Assembly: GCF_026616205.1 (NCBI RefSeq)
Contig: NZ_JANHGR010000001.1
Coordinates: 1,860,001 to 1,924,000 of the forward strand
Length of the DNA: 64,000 bases
Source: Halolamina litorea
GTDB taxonomy: Archaea; Halobacteriota; Halobacteria; Halobacteriales; Haloferacaceae
Reading direction: 5' to 3'
Of this stretch, positions 53,529 to 63,195 are shown piece after piece. The notes under the pieces were generated by a model, which did not search any database, was not told the DNA's origin, and saw only the letters and a list, made by a program, of their open reading frames with translations. The number at the start of each line of letters is the position of its first letter. Position 1 is the first letter of the stretch. A program made the translations under genes and the position numbers.

Positions 53529-54055
53529 TGACGACCGGAAACGCAACCAAACGCTACGAGACGCCGAACCACCCCTTCCAGGGCGAGCGTATCGCCGAGG
53601 AAGCCGGGCTGGTCGACCGATACGGACTCGAGAGCAAAGAGGAGCTCTGGCGTGCACAGTCGCGTCTGCGTGACTTCCGACGCGAGGCTCGACGACTGCT
53701 CGGCGCCGCACAGGGTGACGTCGAGGAAGCCGGCGAGATGGGCGCGGAGTTCGTCGCTCGCCTCCAGAAGATCGGCATCCTCAACGAGGCCGACGACATC
53801 TCGGAGGTCCTGACCCTCGACGAGACCGACGTGCTGGAACGCCGCTTCCAGACCGTCGTCTACCGACAGGGGCTGGCGGCAACCCCCCAGCAGGCTCGAC
53901 AGTTCCTCGTCCACGGCCACGTTACCGTCGACGGCGCACGCGTCACCGCGCCGTCGAAGTTCGTGACCGTCGACGAGGAGGACAGCATCGAGTTCGACGA
54001 GAACTCCGTGCTGGCAGACGAGCTCCACCCCGCACGCGCGGAGGATCAAGAATGA
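53528..54055 (+). CDS. rps4: Small-subunit ribosomal protein uS4
   Basis: A 175-residue assembly initiator. The S4 RNA-binding domain is at residues 105-160 ([33 protein letters not shown]). Archaeal form without the bacterial zinc N-terminus. Overlaps uS11 by ATGA. Confidence 0.97.
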   Translation: MTTGNATKRYETPNHPFQGERIAEEAGLVDRYGLESKEELWRAQSRLRDFRREARRLLGAAQGDVEEAGEMGAEFVARLQKIGILNEADDISEVLTLDETDVLERRFQTVVYRQGLAATPQQARQFLVHGHVTVDGARVTAPSKFVTVDEEDSIEFDENSVLADELHPARAEDQE

Positions 54056-54453
54056 GCGAGAGCGAGACCACAGCCAACGGCGAGAAGTGGGGCATCGCAC
54101 ACGTGTTCGCGTCGTTCAACAACACGCTGATCACCGTGACCGACGCGACGGGCGCCGAAACCGTCGCCAAGTCCTCCGGTGGGACCGTCGTGAAGCAGAA
54201 CCGCGACGAGGCGTCGCCCTACGCGGCCATGCAGATGGCCGAGGCCGTCGTCGACGACGTGAAGGCCGCCGGCATCGGCGGCGTCCACGTCCGCGTCCGC
54301 GGTCCGGGCGGCAACGACACCAAGTCCCCCGGCCCCGGTGCGCAGGCAACCATTCGCGCGCTGGCCCGAGCAGGGCTGGAGATCGGCCGTATCGAGGACG
54401 TGACCCCGCTCCCGCACGACGGGACGCGCGCACCCAAGAAGAACCGACTGTAA
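54052..54453 (+). CDS. rps11: Small-subunit ribosomal protein uS11
   Basis: A 133-residue platform protein. Core signatures are [33 protein letters not shown] and [19 protein letters not shown], ending in the basic APKKNR. Confidence 0.97.
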   Translation: MSESETTANGEKWGIAHVFASFNNTLITVTDATGAETVAKSSGGTVVKQNRDEASPYAAMQMAEAVVDDVKAAGIGGVHVRVRGPGGNDTKSPGPGAQATIRALARAGLEIGRIEDVTPLPHDGTRAPKKNRL

Positions 54454-54456
54454 CAC

Positions 54457-55218
54457 ATGGCAGACGAATTCGACGTCGAGTTCATCCGCGGCGACGACCG
54501 CGAGGCGCGGATCCTCGTCCGCGGGCTGACCCCAGCGTTCGCCAACGGGCTGCGCCGGGCGATGATCGCCGACGTGCCCACGCTGAGTATCGACACCGTC
54601 CGGATGGTGGAGAACTCCTCGGTGATGTTCGACGAGATGATCGGGCTCCGACTCGGGCTCGTCCCGCTGACGACGCCCGACGACTTCGAGTACGGTGACA
54701 CCGTCACCCTCGCGCTCGACGTCGAAGGGCCCGGCACGGCGTACTCGGGGGACCTCGAGTCCTCGGACCCGGACGTACAGCCGGCCGACGAGAACATTCC
54801 GATCATCGAACTCAAGGAGAACCCCGGTGGGGAGAACCAGCGTATCGAGCTCGAAGCCGATGCAGTGCTCGACGACGCGAAAACCCACGCCAAGCAGTCC
54901 GGGGGCGTCGCGGTCGGCTACCGCCACCTGCAGAAGGTGACGGTCGTCGGCGACCGCGGCGAGTTCGACGACGAGGAGACCAACATCCTCCGCGGGGTCA
55001 TCGAGACCGAGGAGGGTGAGCTCGTCCACACCGACGAGTTCGACAACGACCTGACCGAGCGCTACCCCGGCAAGGAACTCGAAGTCGAGGACGTTCCGGG
55101 GGCGTTCGTCTTCCACGTGGAGACGGACGGCTCGATGACGGTCGAGGAACTGATGCTCCGCGGTATCGACTCGATCGAGTCGCGCGCGGACGAACTGCAG
55201 GAGAAAGTCGCAGTCTGA
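54457..55218 (+). CDS. rpoD: DNA-directed RNA polymerase subunit D
   Basis: A 253-residue archaeal RpoD, equivalent to bacterial alpha and eukaryotic Rpb3. The dimerisation motif [24 protein letters not shown] is at residues 19-42. It has no cysteine at all, so the ferredoxin-like 4Fe-4S domain found in RpoD of some archaea is not functional here. It lies 3 bases after uS11. Confidence 0.97.
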   Translation: MADEFDVEFIRGDDREARILVRGLTPAFANGLRRAMIADVPTLSIDTVRMVENSSVMFDEMIGLRLGLVPLTTPDDFEYGDTVTLALDVEGPGTAYSGDLESSDPDVQPADENIPIIELKENPGGENQRIELEADAVLDDAKTHAKQSGGVAVGYRHLQKVTVVGDRGEFDDEETNILRGVIETEEGELVHTDEFDNDLTERYPGKELEVEDVPGAFVFHVETDGSMTVEELMLRGIDSIESRADELQEKVAV

Positions 55219-55300
55219 TGACCCGAAACCCACGACACCCCGACGCCAGCCCCCGATCCGGGAGCGCCGGCGCCGCCGGTTCGTGGGGGCGGACCGAAAC

Positions 55301-55310
55301 CGCTTTCAAG
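55301..55310 (+). promoter_or_regulatory. TATA-like box of tRNA-Leu / S9 operon
   Basis: CGCTTTCAAG lies about 30 bases before the tRNA-Leu 5' end. Confidence 0.45.
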
Positions 55311-55335
55311 GGACATCGAGTACACGAGAGTGCAG

Positions 55336-55420
55336 GCAGGGATAGCCAAGTCAGGCCAACGGCGCAGCGTTCAGGGCGCTGTCCTGTAGAGGTCCGCAGG
55401 TTCAAATCCTGCTCCCTGCA
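55336..55420 (+). tRNA. tRNA-Leu (CAG)
   Basis: Cloverleaf: acceptor GCAGGGA with TCCCTGC plus discriminator A, anticodon loop TTCAGGG with anticodon CAG, long variable arm as in Leu, T arm GCAGGTTCAAATCCTGC. It is 85 bases, 42 bases before eL18, and matches the tRNA-Leu at the head of the halobacterial S9 operon. Confidence 0.95.
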
Positions 55421-55462
55421 CTCTCAGCTTTTCGGAGGCAACTCCACTCAAGAGGTCAATCC

Positions 55463-55819
55463 ATGAGTAGCAACAAGACGAACCCGAGACTAGGGAGCCT
55501 CATCGCCGAGCTCAAGTCGGTCTCGCGTGACGTCGGTGCCAACGTCTGGTCCGACGTGGCGGAACGGCTCGAGAAGCCGCGCCGCACCCACGCAGAGGTC
55601 AACCTGGGCCGCATCGAGCGCTACGCGCAGGAAGACGAGACCGTTATCGTGCCGGGCAAGGTGCTCGGTAGCGGTGTGCTCCAGAAGGATGTCACCGTCG
55701 CCGCCGTGAGCTTCTCCGGAACCGCCCGGAAGAAGATCGACCAGGTCGGCGAGGCGGTGCAGCTCGAACAGATACTCGAAGACAACCCCGAAGGTAGCAA
55801 CGTGCGGGTGATCCGATGA
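55463..55819 (+). CDS. rpl18e: Large-subunit ribosomal protein eL18
   Basis: A 118-residue protein with the L15/L18e fold: [42 protein letters not shown]. It overlaps uL13 by ATGA. Confidence 0.97.
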   Translation: MSSNKTNPRLGSLIAELKSVSRDVGANVWSDVAERLEKPRRTHAEVNLGRIERYAQEDETVIVPGKVLGSGVLQKDVTVAAVSFSGTARKKIDQVGEAVQLEQILEDNPEGSNVRVIR

Positions 55820-56253
55820 GCGTCGCCGAGTGGGAGGCCGACCTCGTCGTCGACGCCCGCGACTGCATCATGGGACGAGTCGCCAGCGAGGTCGCCCAGC
55901 GCGCCCTCGCCGGTGACCGCGTCGCCATCATCAACGCCGAGGACGCCGTCATCACCGGCAACGAGGAGTCCACGATGGACACCTACCGCAAGCGAGCGGA
56001 CCTCGGCTCGGACTCGGGGCCCTACTACCCCAAGCGTCCGGACCGCATCTTCAAGCGCTCCGTGCGCGGGATGCTGCCGTACAAGCAGGACCGTGGCCGC
56101 CAGGCCTTCGAGAGCGTGCGGGTCTACGTGGGCAACCCCCACGACCGCGAGGGTGAGGTGCTCGAGGGCACTTCGCTCGACCGACTCTCGAACATCAAGT
56201 TCACCTCGCTCGGTGAGATCTCCGAGACCCTCGGCGCCAACAAGACATGGTAA
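55816..56253 (+). CDS. rpl13: Large-subunit ribosomal protein uL13
   Basis: A 145-residue early-assembly protein. Signatures are [43 protein letters not shown]. Overlaps uS9 by 7 bases. Confidence 0.97.
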   Translation: MSVAEWEADLVVDARDCIMGRVASEVAQRALAGDRVAIINAEDAVITGNEESTMDTYRKRADLGSDSGPYYPKRPDRIFKRSVRGMLPYKQDRGRQAFESVRVYVGNPHDREGEVLEGTSLDRLSNIKFTSLGEISETLGANKTW

Positions 56254-56645
56254 CGAACACGTCCGGTAAGAAGAAGACGGCCGTCGCCCGCGCCACCGTG
56301 AGCGAAGGCGAGGGTCGCGTTCGCATCAACTCCCAGCCCGTCGAGCTGGTCGAACCCGAACTCTCCCGGCTGAAGATGCTGGAGCCGTTCCGCATCGCCG
56401 GCGACGACCTCCGCGAGCAGGTCGACATCGACGTGTCGATCTCCGGCGGTGGGTTCGCCGGGCAGGCTGACGCCGCCCGCACCGCCATCGCGCGTGGGCT
56501 GGTCCAGCACCTGCAGGACGCCGAGCTCCGCGATGCCTACATGGAGTTCGACCGCTCGCTGCTGGTCAACGACTCCCGGCAGTCCGAGCCGAAGAAGTGG
56601 GGCGGGCCCGGCGCGCGTGCTCGCTACCAGAAGTCCTACCGCTGA
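56247..56645 (+). CDS. rps9: Small-subunit ribosomal protein uS9
   Basis: A 132-residue protein whose basic C-terminus ([14 protein letters not shown]) reaches P-site t[24 protein letters not shown] at the start and [19 protein letters not shown] are diagnostic. Confidence 0.97.
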   Translation: MVTNTSGKKKTAVARATVSEGEGRVRINSQPVELVEPELSRLKMLEPFRIAGDDLREQVDIDVSISGGGFAGQADAARTAIARGLVQHLQDAELRDAYMEFDRSLLVNDSRQSEPKKWGGPGARARYQKSYR

Positions 56646-56657
56646 GGTGATCCACCC

Positions 56658-56852
56658 ATGATGATACCCGTCCGGTGTTTCACGTGCGGCAACGTCATCG
56701 GTGAACACTGGGAAGAGTTCCAGGAACGCGGTCGTGAGGGCGACGAGGACCCCGCAGAGGTCCTCGACGAACTCGGCGTCACCCGCCACTGCTGCCGGCG
56801 GATGATGATCAGCCACCGCGATCTGGTGGACGTGGTCTCCCCCTACCAATGA
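56658..56852 (+). CDS. rpoN: DNA-directed RNA polymerase subunit N
   Basis: A 64-residue equivalent of Rpb10. The zinc site is Cys7, Cys10, Cys45 and Cys46 (CFTCG, HCCRR). Usual archaeal neighbour of rpoK and uS9, with ATGA overlap to rpoK. Confidence 0.97.
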   Translation: MMIPVRCFTCGNVIGEHWEEFQERGREGDEDPAEVLDELGVTRHCCRRMMISHRDLVDVVSPYQ

Positions 56853-57025
56853 GCACGGAGTTCAATCGGTACGAGAAGGCCCGCATCATCGGCGCCCGAG
56901 CGCTGCAGTTGTCCTACGGCGCGCCGGTGCTGGTGGAGACAGGGACGACCGAGCCGTACCTCATCGCGGCTGAGGAGTACGACGCGGGCGTCCTGCCCTT
57001 CACCGTTCGACGGGAGGGCAAATGA
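56849..57025 (+). CDS. rpoK: DNA-directed RNA polymerase subunit K
   Basis: A 58-residue equivalent of Rpb6/omega, important for assembly of the largest subunit. The frame begins [20 protein letters not shown] and continues [10 protein letters not shown], then ends TVRREGK, the RpoK pattern. It overlaps both rpoN and enolase by 4 bases. Confidence 0.95.
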   Translation: MSTEFNRYEKARIIGARALQLSYGAPVLVETGTTEPYLIAAEEYDAGVLPFTVRREGK

Positions 57026-58221
57026 CGCGAATCAGCGGCGTCTCGCTCCGGCGCGTGCTCGACTCCCGTGGCAACCCCACGGTCGAGGCCGACGTGCTGA
57101 CGGCGTCGGGCGGCTTCGGCCGCGCGGCAGCCCCATCCGGGGCCAGTACCGGCGAGCACGAGGCCATCGAGCTCCCACCCGGCGAAGCGATCGCCGCGGC
57201 CCGGAAGCACGCGGTCCCCCGACTCGTGGAGACGGCCCACGCGGGGAACCAGCGCGAGGTCGACGCCGCGCTCCGCGGTGCCGACGGCACCGAGAACTTC
57301 TCGGAGATCGGCGCCAACAGCGCGGTCGCCATCTCGATGGCCGCCGCCAAGGCCGGCGCCGACGTGCTCGGGGCGCCGCTGTATCAACACCTCGGCGGCG
57401 CGTTCCGCGGGGAGAACTTCCCCGTGCCGCTGGGTAACGTCGTGGGCGGCGGCGAACACGCCGCCGACGCGACCCACATTCAGGAGTTCCTCGCAGCACC
57501 CGTGGGGGCGCCCTCCGTGTCGGAGGCCGTCTTCGCCAACGCCGCGGTCCACGAGACCGTCGGCGAGATCCTCACCGAGCGTGGCATCCCCGCCGCCAAA
57601 GGTGACGAGGGCGCGTGGGCGCCGGCGATCGACGACGCGGAAGCGTTCGAGATCGTTGCGGCCGCCTGCGAACGGGTCGCCGAGGACGTCGGGTTCGATA
57701 TCCAGTTCGGTCTCGACATCGCCGCCTCGGAGCTCTGGGACGGCGACGCCTACCAGTACGGCGAGACGAGCCGAACGCCCGAGGAACAGATCGACTACGT
57801 GGCTGAGTTGGTCCGCGAGTACGATCTGGCCTACGTCGAGGACCCCGTCGAGGAGAACGACTTCGACGGGTTCGCGGCGCTGACCGAGCGTGTGGGTAGC
57901 GAGACGCTGCTGTGTGGCGACGACCTGTTCGTCACCAACACCGAGCGACTCGAAACGGGCATCGAGCAGGGCGCTGGCAACAGCATCCTGATCAAGCCCA
58001 ACCAGATCGGGACGCTCTCGCTGGCGGTCGACGCCATCGAGACCGCGACCCGCAACGGGTTCACGCCCGTGATCTCCCACCGCTCGGGGGAGACCGAGGA
58101 CACGACGATCGCACACCTCGCCGTCGCGACGGGGGCCCCGTTCATCAAGACGGGCACCGTCGGGGGCGAGCGAACCGCCAAACTCAACGAACTCATCCGC
58201 ATCGCGGAGGACGCTGTATGA
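57022..58221 (+). CDS. eno: Enolase
   Basis: A 399-residue glycolytic enzyme converting 2-phosphoglycerate to phosphoenolpyruvate. Visible motifs are [27 protein letters not shown], the Mg ligands in [19 protein letters not shown] and GDDLFVTN, catalytic Lys in [10 protein letters not shown], and [10 protein letters not shown]. Cotranscribed with ribosomal genes as in the halobacterial S9 operon. ATGA overlap with uS2. Confidence 0.96.
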   Translation: MTRISGVSLRRVLDSRGNPTVEADVLTASGGFGRAAAPSGASTGEHEAIELPPGEAIAAARKHAVPRLVETAHAGNQREVDAALRGADGTENFSEIGANSAVAISMAAAKAGADVLGAPLYQHLGGAFRGENFPVPLGNVVGGGEHAADATHIQEFLAAPVGAPSVSEAVFANAAVHETVGEILTERGIPAAKGDEGAWAPAIDDAEAFEIVAAACERVAEDVGFDIQFGLDIAASELWDGDAYQYGETSRTPEEQIDYVAELVREYDLAYVEDPVEENDFDGFAALTERVGSETLLCGDDLFVTNTERLETGIEQGAGNSILIKPNQIGTLSLAVDAIETATRNGFTPVISHRSGETEDTTIAHLAVATGAPFIKTGTVGGERTAKLNELIRIAEDAV

Positions 58222-58949
58222 GCGAAAGCGAGAACGACGAGACAGAACCCGCCGAGGAGGAGGTGGCCGCCGAGGCCGCCGAGTCCGAGGCGGCGGCAGA
58301 GACCGCCTCGGACGACGAGGCAGAAACAGAATCCCGGTTCGACGAGAACGTCATGCCCGAGGGCGAGGAGGCCGACCTCCTCATCCCCGTGGAGGACTAC
58401 CTCTCGGCTGGGGTCCACATCGGGACCCAGCAGAAGACCGCGGACATGGAGCGGTTCATCCACCGCGTCCGTGACGACGGCCTCTACGTGCTCGACGTGA
58501 GCCAGACGGACGGCCGCATCCGAACGGCTGCGGAGTTCCTCTCCAACTACGACCCCGAGCAGGTGCTCGTCACCTCCTCGCGGCAGTACGGTCGGTTCCC
58601 GGCCGAGAAGTTCGCGGACGCCATCGGCGCCCGCGCACGCACCGGTCGGTTCATCCCGGGCACCCTGACGAACCCCAAGTACGACGGCTACATCGAGCCG
58701 GACGTCGTGGTCGTCACGGACCCGATCGGCGACGCACAGGCGGTGAAGGAGGCCATCACGGTCGGCATCCCCGTCATCGCCATGTGTGACTCGAACAACG
58801 CCGTCTCGAACGTCGACCTGGTCATCCCGACCAACAACAAGGGTCGACGTGCGCTGTCGGTCGTCTACTGGCTGCTGGCCAACGAGACGCTCGACAACCG
58901 CGGCGCCGAGCCCACCTACGCCCTCGACGACTTCGAGGCGGGGCTCTAG
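58218..58949 (+). CDS. rps2: Small-subunit ribosomal protein uS2
   Basis: A 243-residue protein. Residues 1-45 are an acidic Glu/Ala-rich extension; the core has [47 protein letters not shown] and [15 protein letters not shown]. It ends the S9-type operon. A pyrimidine-rich stretch with short T-runs follows (58963-58979), perhaps a terminator. Confidence 0.96.
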   Translation: MSESENDETEPAEEEVAAEAAESEAAAETASDDEAETESRFDENVMPEGEEADLLIPVEDYLSAGVHIGTQQKTADMERFIHRVRDDGLYVLDVSQTDGRIRTAAEFLSNYDPEQVLVTSSRQYGRFPAEKFADAIGARARTGRFIPGTLTNPKYDGYIEPDVVVVTDPIGDAQAVKEAITVGIPVIAMCDSNNAVSNVDLVIPTNNKGRRALSVVYWLLANETLDNRGAEPTYALDDFEAGL

Positions 58950-59058
58950 AGTCGCTGATCCGTTTCCGTACTACTTTCTAACGCCCGATAGCGGCGGCTC
59001 TCCCGTGGCGATGAGCCACCGGCGACGAGCTTTTGCACACGGTGGGTAAGTGGCCCGT

Positions 59059-59436
59059 ATGGGCTACCGAACCGTCAGGACCGAGGACGTGGAGCCGACA
59101 CCGGACCGACCCTGTGAACTCCGCCGACTGACCGAGGCCGCGGGGCTGGAACACGTCGCCGTCAACCGCTACAGCGCCGACCCCGGCGAGACCATCCCGC
59201 TCCGGTACCACTACCACGAGGAACAGGAGGAGGCGTTCTACGTCATCTCGGGGGCGATGGCGGTCGAGACGCCGGAAGAGACGTTCACCGTCGGCGCCGA
59301 CGAACTGTTCGCCGCCGACGCCGAGAGCCCCCACCGGGCGTACTGCCCCGAGGACGCCGAGGGGACCGTCGAGGTGTTGGCCATCGGCGCGCCGCAGGTC
59401 AGCGGCGACGCGCGGGCGTACGACGCCGACGAGTAG
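59059..59436 (+). CDS. Cupin-fold protein
   Basis: A 125-residue single cupin. Motif 1 is LRYHYHEEQEEAFYVISGAM, with His-x-His and Glu metal ligands, and motif 2 is FAADAESPHRAYCPEDA. Small cupins of this sort include isomerases, dioxygenases and sensors; the substrate is not visible. ATG 59059 is chosen over GTG 59050. Confidence 0.85.
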   Translation: MGYRTVRTEDVEPTPDRPCELRRLTEAAGLEHVAVNRYSADPGETIPLRYHYHEEQEEAFYVISGAMAVETPEETFTVGADELFAADAESPHRAYCPEDAEGTVEVLAIGAPQVSGDARAYDADE

Positions 59437-59477
59437 CAGTCGGAACGACTGTAACCATCGAGGGCGAGCGTTCGGCC

Positions 59478-60488
59478 ATGACGACTTCGAGCGCTCCCGG
59501 GAAGGTGTACCTGTTCGGGGAGCACGCCGTGGTGTACGGCGAGCCGGCGGTCCCGTGTGCCATCGAGCGCCGGGCGCGGGTGACCGCCGAGCCGCGGGAC
59601 GACCACCGCGTTCGTGTGGAGTCCGACGACCTCACCCTCGACGGCTTCACCGTCGAGTGGGGCGCCGACACCGACGACCACCCCAACGTGGACGTGCCCT
59701 CGAACCTCGTGGCTGCGGCGACGGGCTACGTCGACGAGGCACTGGCACAGGCCCGCGACGCGCTCGGCGATCCCGAGGCCGGCTTCGACGTGACTATCGA
59801 GAGCGACATCCCGCTCGGCGGGGGGCTTGGCTCCTCGGCGGCGGTCGTCGTCGCCGCCATCGACGCCGCGGTCCGCTCCCGCGGCGAGTCGATCGAACCC
59901 GAGGAGCTGGCCGACCGTGCCTACCAGGCCGAGGCAGCCGTCCAGGACGGCGAGGCCTCCCGCGCAGACACCTACTGCTCGGCGATGGGCGGCGCCGTCC
60001 GCGTCGAGGGCGACGACACCCGACCGATCGGGGCCCCCGAACTCCCGCTGGTGATCGGCTACGACGGCGGCGCCGGCGACACGGGGAAGCTCGTGGCCGG
60101 CGTGCGGGCACTGAAGGAGGAGTACGAGTTCGCCGCTGACACCGTCGAGACCATCGGCGACCTCACCCGGGAGGGCGAGCGACTGCTCGCCGACGCCGAG
60201 CCGGGGGGTGAGCCGGGCGACGAACTCCTCGAGGAACTCGGCGACCTGATGGACTTCAACCACGGCCTGCTGTCGGCGCTGGGCGTCTCCGCGCGCTCGC
60301 TGGACCGGATGGTCTGGACCGCGCGGGAGGCCGAGGCCACGGGCGCGAAGCTGACCGGCGCCGGCGGCGGGGGCTGTATCGTGGCGCTCGACCCGAGCGA
60401 GGCCACCGAGCGCGCGCTGGCGTACTCCCCCGGCTGTGAGGAGAGCTTCCGTGCCGAACTCGCGACCGAAGGGGTGCGGGCCGAATGA
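59478..60488 (+). CDS. mvk: Mevalonate kinase
   Basis: A 336-residue GHMP kinase. Motifs are APGKVYLFGEHAVVYGEPA at the N-terminus, the ATP loop IPLGGGLGSSAAVVVA, and the third GHMP motif KLTGAGGGGCIVAL. It phosphorylates mevalonate on the way to isopentenyl diphosphate, the precursor of archaeal ether lipids and carotenoids. It overlaps the next gene by ATGA. Confidence 0.94.
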   Translation: MTTSSAPGKVYLFGEHAVVYGEPAVPCAIERRARVTAEPRDDHRVRVESDDLTLDGFTVEWGADTDDHPNVDVPSNLVAAATGYVDEALAQARDALGDPEAGFDVTIESDIPLGGGLGSSAAVVVAAIDAAVRSRGESIEPEELADRAYQAEAAVQDGEASRADTYCSAMGGAVRVEGDDTRPIGAPELPLVIGYDGGAGDTGKLVAGVRALKEEYEFAADTVETIGDLTREGERLLADAEPGGEPGDELLEELGDLMDFNHGLLSALGVSARSLDRMVWTAREAEATGAKLTGAGGGGCIVALDPSEATERALAYSPGCEESFRAELATEGVRAE

Positions 60489-61246
60489 ACCCGACGATCC
60501 TCAAACTCGGCGGCTCGGTGATCACCGACAAGGACCGCGCGGAGACCTTAGACGGCGACGCGCTCGACGCGGCGGCCGACGCTATCGCCGACGCGATGGA
60601 GAACGGCAGCGTCTCCGGGTTGGTCGTGGTCCACGGCGGCGGGAGTTTCGGCCACCACCACGCCAGCGAGGCGGGTGTGAGCACTACCGAGGGGACCACC
60701 GACGCCGCCGATGCCATCGCCATTCACGGCGCGATGAAGACGCTCAACCAGTTCGTGCTCTCCCGACTCCACGAGCGTGGCGTGCCTGCGCTCCCCGTCA
60801 ACCCGCTCTCTGCGGGCGCCCGGGACGCCGAGGGGGACCTCGACATGCCGACGGGACAGGTGGCGACGATGCTCGGGGAGGGGTTCGTCCCGGTCCTCCA
60901 CGGCGACGTGATCGCGACCGAGGGGAAGGGCATCACGGTCCTCTCGGGCGACGAGATCGTGACGACGGCCGCCGAACAGCTTTCGGCGGGCCGCGTGGGG
61001 CTCTGTTCGACGGTGCCGGGCGTGCTCGACACCGACGGCGACGTGATCCCCGAGATCACGGCCTTCGCCGACGCCGCCGGCGCCCTCGGCGGCAGCGACG
61101 CCGACGCCGACGTGACCGGCGGGATGGCGGCGAAGGTTCGGGAACTGCTCGACCTCGGCGCACCGGCGTCGGTGTTCGGCCCCGACGACATCGGGGCGTT
61201 CTTGGACGGCGACACGCCGGGGACGACGATCCGGGGCGGCGACTGA
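60485..61246 (+). CDS. ipk: Isopentenyl phosphate kinase
   Basis: A 253-residue amino-acid-kinase-fold enzyme. LKLGGSVITDK at the N-terminus, VHGGGSFGHHHA carrying the conserved substrate-binding His, GAMKTLNQFVLS, HGDVIATEGKGITVLSGDEIV. It makes isopentenyl diphosphate from isopentenyl phosphate, the last step of the haloarchaeal mevalonate route (after phosphomevalonate decarboxylase, not present here). Confidence 0.94.
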   Translation: MNPTILKLGGSVITDKDRAETLDGDALDAAADAIADAMENGSVSGLVVVHGGGSFGHHHASEAGVSTTEGTTDAADAIAIHGAMKTLNQFVLSRLHERGVPALPVNPLSAGARDAEGDLDMPTGQVATMLGEGFVPVLHGDVIATEGKGITVLSGDEIVTTAAEQLSAGRVGLCSTVPGVLDTDGDVIPEITAFADAAGALGGSDADADVTGGMAAKVRELLDLGAPASVFGPDDIGAFLDGDTPGTTIRGGD

Positions 61247-61426
61247 CAGCCGCCACGGACGATGATCCGCGGACGGTGACCGTCAACCGTCCCGGTGCGA
61301 CGATCCGTTGTCCGCACCGGTCGAGCGTGCTAGGGAGTAGTTCGCCGTGGAGGACATTTAGTTAAGCCGAACGCGAGTTCTTTCGAGACAGTGAACCGCC
61401 ATCAGGAAAGAGTTGCCCGTTTACTG

Positions 61427-61435
61427 GTTTATATG
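61427..61435 (+). promoter_or_regulatory. TATA box of the PAS histidine kinase gene
   Basis: GTTTATATG is centred about 29 bases before ATG 61460, so that ATG is the likely leaderless start. A second A+T-rich run (CATTTAGTTAAG) lies near 61346-61358. Confidence 0.6.
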
Positions 61436-61459
61436 CGGTTTTTCGCTCACTACATCGGT

Positions 61460-62503
61460 ATGGACGATGGTGGGGTCGATCTCCCCGATCTGGTGACGGA
61501 CCTAGACATCAACGTGGTCGTCCACGATCCGGAATCCGGGAGGATCGTCGACGTAGACCGCTCCGCTGCGGAGCTCTACGGACGCCCACGGCAGCGGCTT
61601 CGAGGGATGTCGATCGGGGACTTGACACCCCCGTCGACGCGGTTCACACAGCAGGACGCAGTCTCGCGTGTCCGGACGGCGGCCACGGGCGAGTCCGGCA
61701 GCTTCGAGTGGCAGATCCAACGGGCCAACGGGGAGCTACGCTGGATTCGGGTCCACCTCGGCGCGACAACCATCGACGGGGTCGAGTACGTCGTCGCCGA
61801 GATCGAGGACATCACCGAGTACCGAGCCCGCGAGCAGCGGCTCCGACTTCTGAGCAGGATCGTCCGACACAACCTCCGGAACCGGGCGAACGTGCTGATG
61901 GGCTACGCCGACAGGATCAGCCGGGCCATCGAGGACGAAGCGCTCGAAGAGGAGATCGAGACGATCATGGACGTCACCACCGAGGTCGGGACGCTGAGCG
62001 ACTCGGTTCGCCAACTGGAGGAGATCGCCGAGCCCGACGCAACCGAACGAACGATCGTCGACCTCGGAGAGCTGGTGGCGCCGGTGGTCGCCGATTTCAG
62101 AGAGGAGTACCCCGAGGTCGACCTCAGCTACGAGGCGTCGCCGGGCGTCCACGTCGTCGCCGACCAAGGACTCGAGTACGCGATCGAACACGCCATCGAG
62201 AACGCGATCGTCCACAACGATCAGGCCACCCCGACCGTGTCGGTGAGCGTGAGCGAGGACACCGGTCGAAAGAACGGGAAGGTCCAGGTCCGGGACAACG
62301 GGCCGCCGATCCCCGAGAGCGAGATCAGGGTCCTCGAGGCCGACGTGGAGTCGAGCAGCACGTACCACGGCTCGGGCGTCGGGCTCTGGATCATCCAGTG
62401 GTGTGTCGACTCGCTGGGCGGCGAGCTCAGGTTCGGGGAGAACGAGCCCCGGGGAAACGTCCTCGACGTGTTCCTGCCGAGGAGCGACGCGGTGAGCGGG
62501 TAA
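61460..62503 (+). CDS. PAS-domain sensor histidine kinase
   Basis: A 347-residue soluble kinase with one PAS domain (about 12-122: INVVVHDPESGRIVDVDRSA, VEYVVAEIEDITEY), a phosphoacceptor His137 in RIVRHNLRNR, and a C-terminal ATPase with N-box AIENAIVHND, G1 DNGPPIP and G2 GSGVGLWIIQW. Typical of haloarchaeal sensor kinases, with no response regulator adjacent. The signal is unknown. ATG 61460 chosen by TATA spacing; longer forms from GTG 61391 or ATG 61433 are possible. Confidence 0.9.
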   Translation: MDDGGVDLPDLVTDLDINVVVHDPESGRIVDVDRSAAELYGRPRQRLRGMSIGDLTPPSTRFTQQDAVSRVRTAATGESGSFEWQIQRANGELRWIRVHLGATTIDGVEYVVAEIEDITEYRAREQRLRLLSRIVRHNLRNRANVLMGYADRISRAIEDEALEEEIETIMDVTTEVGTLSDSVRQLEEIAEPDATERTIVDLGELVAPVVADFREEYPEVDLSYEASPGVHVVADQGLEYAIEHAIENAIVHNDQATPTVSVSVSEDTGRKNGKVQVRDNGPPIPESEIRVLEADVESSSTYHGSGVGLWIIQWCVDSLGGELRFGENEPRGNVLDVFLPRSDAVSG

Positions 62504-62546
62504 CGGCTACGCCCCCCGCCCGGCGGATCGCCGGCGCTTCAGCAAC

Positions 62547-62555
62547 CCTTTAGCC
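62547..62555 (+). promoter_or_regulatory. TATA-like box of the thymidine kinase gene
   Basis: CCTTTAGCC is centred about 27 bases before ATG 62577. Confidence 0.5.
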
Positions 62556-62576
62556 TTCCCCTGCCCCGGTTGGACC

Positions 62577-63164
62577 ATGCACGAGATCACCGGGAGCGGC
62601 TTCGTCGAGGTCGTGGCCGGGTCGATGTTCTCGGGGAAGACCGAGGAGCTGCTCCGGCGACTTCGCCGGGCCGAGATCGCGGGACAGGACGTGGCAGCGT
62701 TCACGCCAGCCATCGACGACCGCTACGGCGAGACCACCATCGGCTCCCACGAGGGCCGTCAGTGGGAGGCACAGGTGATCGACAACGTCGGCGAGGGCGT
62801 CTGGGACATCCAGGACCACCTCAACGGCGAGGAGGTCGTCGCCATCGACGAGGCGAACTTCTTCGATAAGGACCTCGTCAACGTCTGTAACGTCCTCGCC
62901 AACGACGGCCGGCGCGTTATCGTCTCGGGGACGGACATCACGTTCCGCGGCGAGCCGTTCACGCCGCTGCCGGAGCTGATGGCCATCGCCGAGTACGTCG
63001 ATAAGCTCCGGGCGATCTGTACGGAGTGTGGCGAGCCGGCGACCCGGAACCAACGGCTGGTCGACGGTGAGCCGGCACACATCGACGACCCGACCATCGT
63101 CGTCGGCGCCGAGGAGTCTTACGAGGCACGGTGTCGGAACTGTCACACCCTCCGGACCGACTGA
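62577..63164 (+). CDS. tdk: Thymidine kinase
   Basis: A 195-residue TK1-type enzyme of thymidine salvage. P-loop GSMFSGKTEEL (residues 15-25), AIDEANFF, the lasso loop SGTDITFRGEPF, and a zinc site CTEC/CRNC. Leaderless promoter likely. Confidence 0.94.
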   Translation: MHEITGSGFVEVVAGSMFSGKTEELLRRLRRAEIAGQDVAAFTPAIDDRYGETTIGSHEGRQWEAQVIDNVGEGVWDIQDHLNGEEVVAIDEANFFDKDLVNVCNVLANDGRRVIVSGTDITFRGEPFTPLPELMAIAEYVDKLRAICTECGEPATRNQRLVDGEPAHIDDPTIVVGAEESYEARCRNCHTLRTD

Positions 63165-63195
63165 TGATGGCCACGGAAACGCCGGAGGACCGCCG

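Noticed and set aside
61391-61459. Longer N-terminus for the PAS kinase from GTG 61391
   Set aside because: A TATA box lies within this segment 29 bases before ATG 61460, and the extra residues are not PAS-like.
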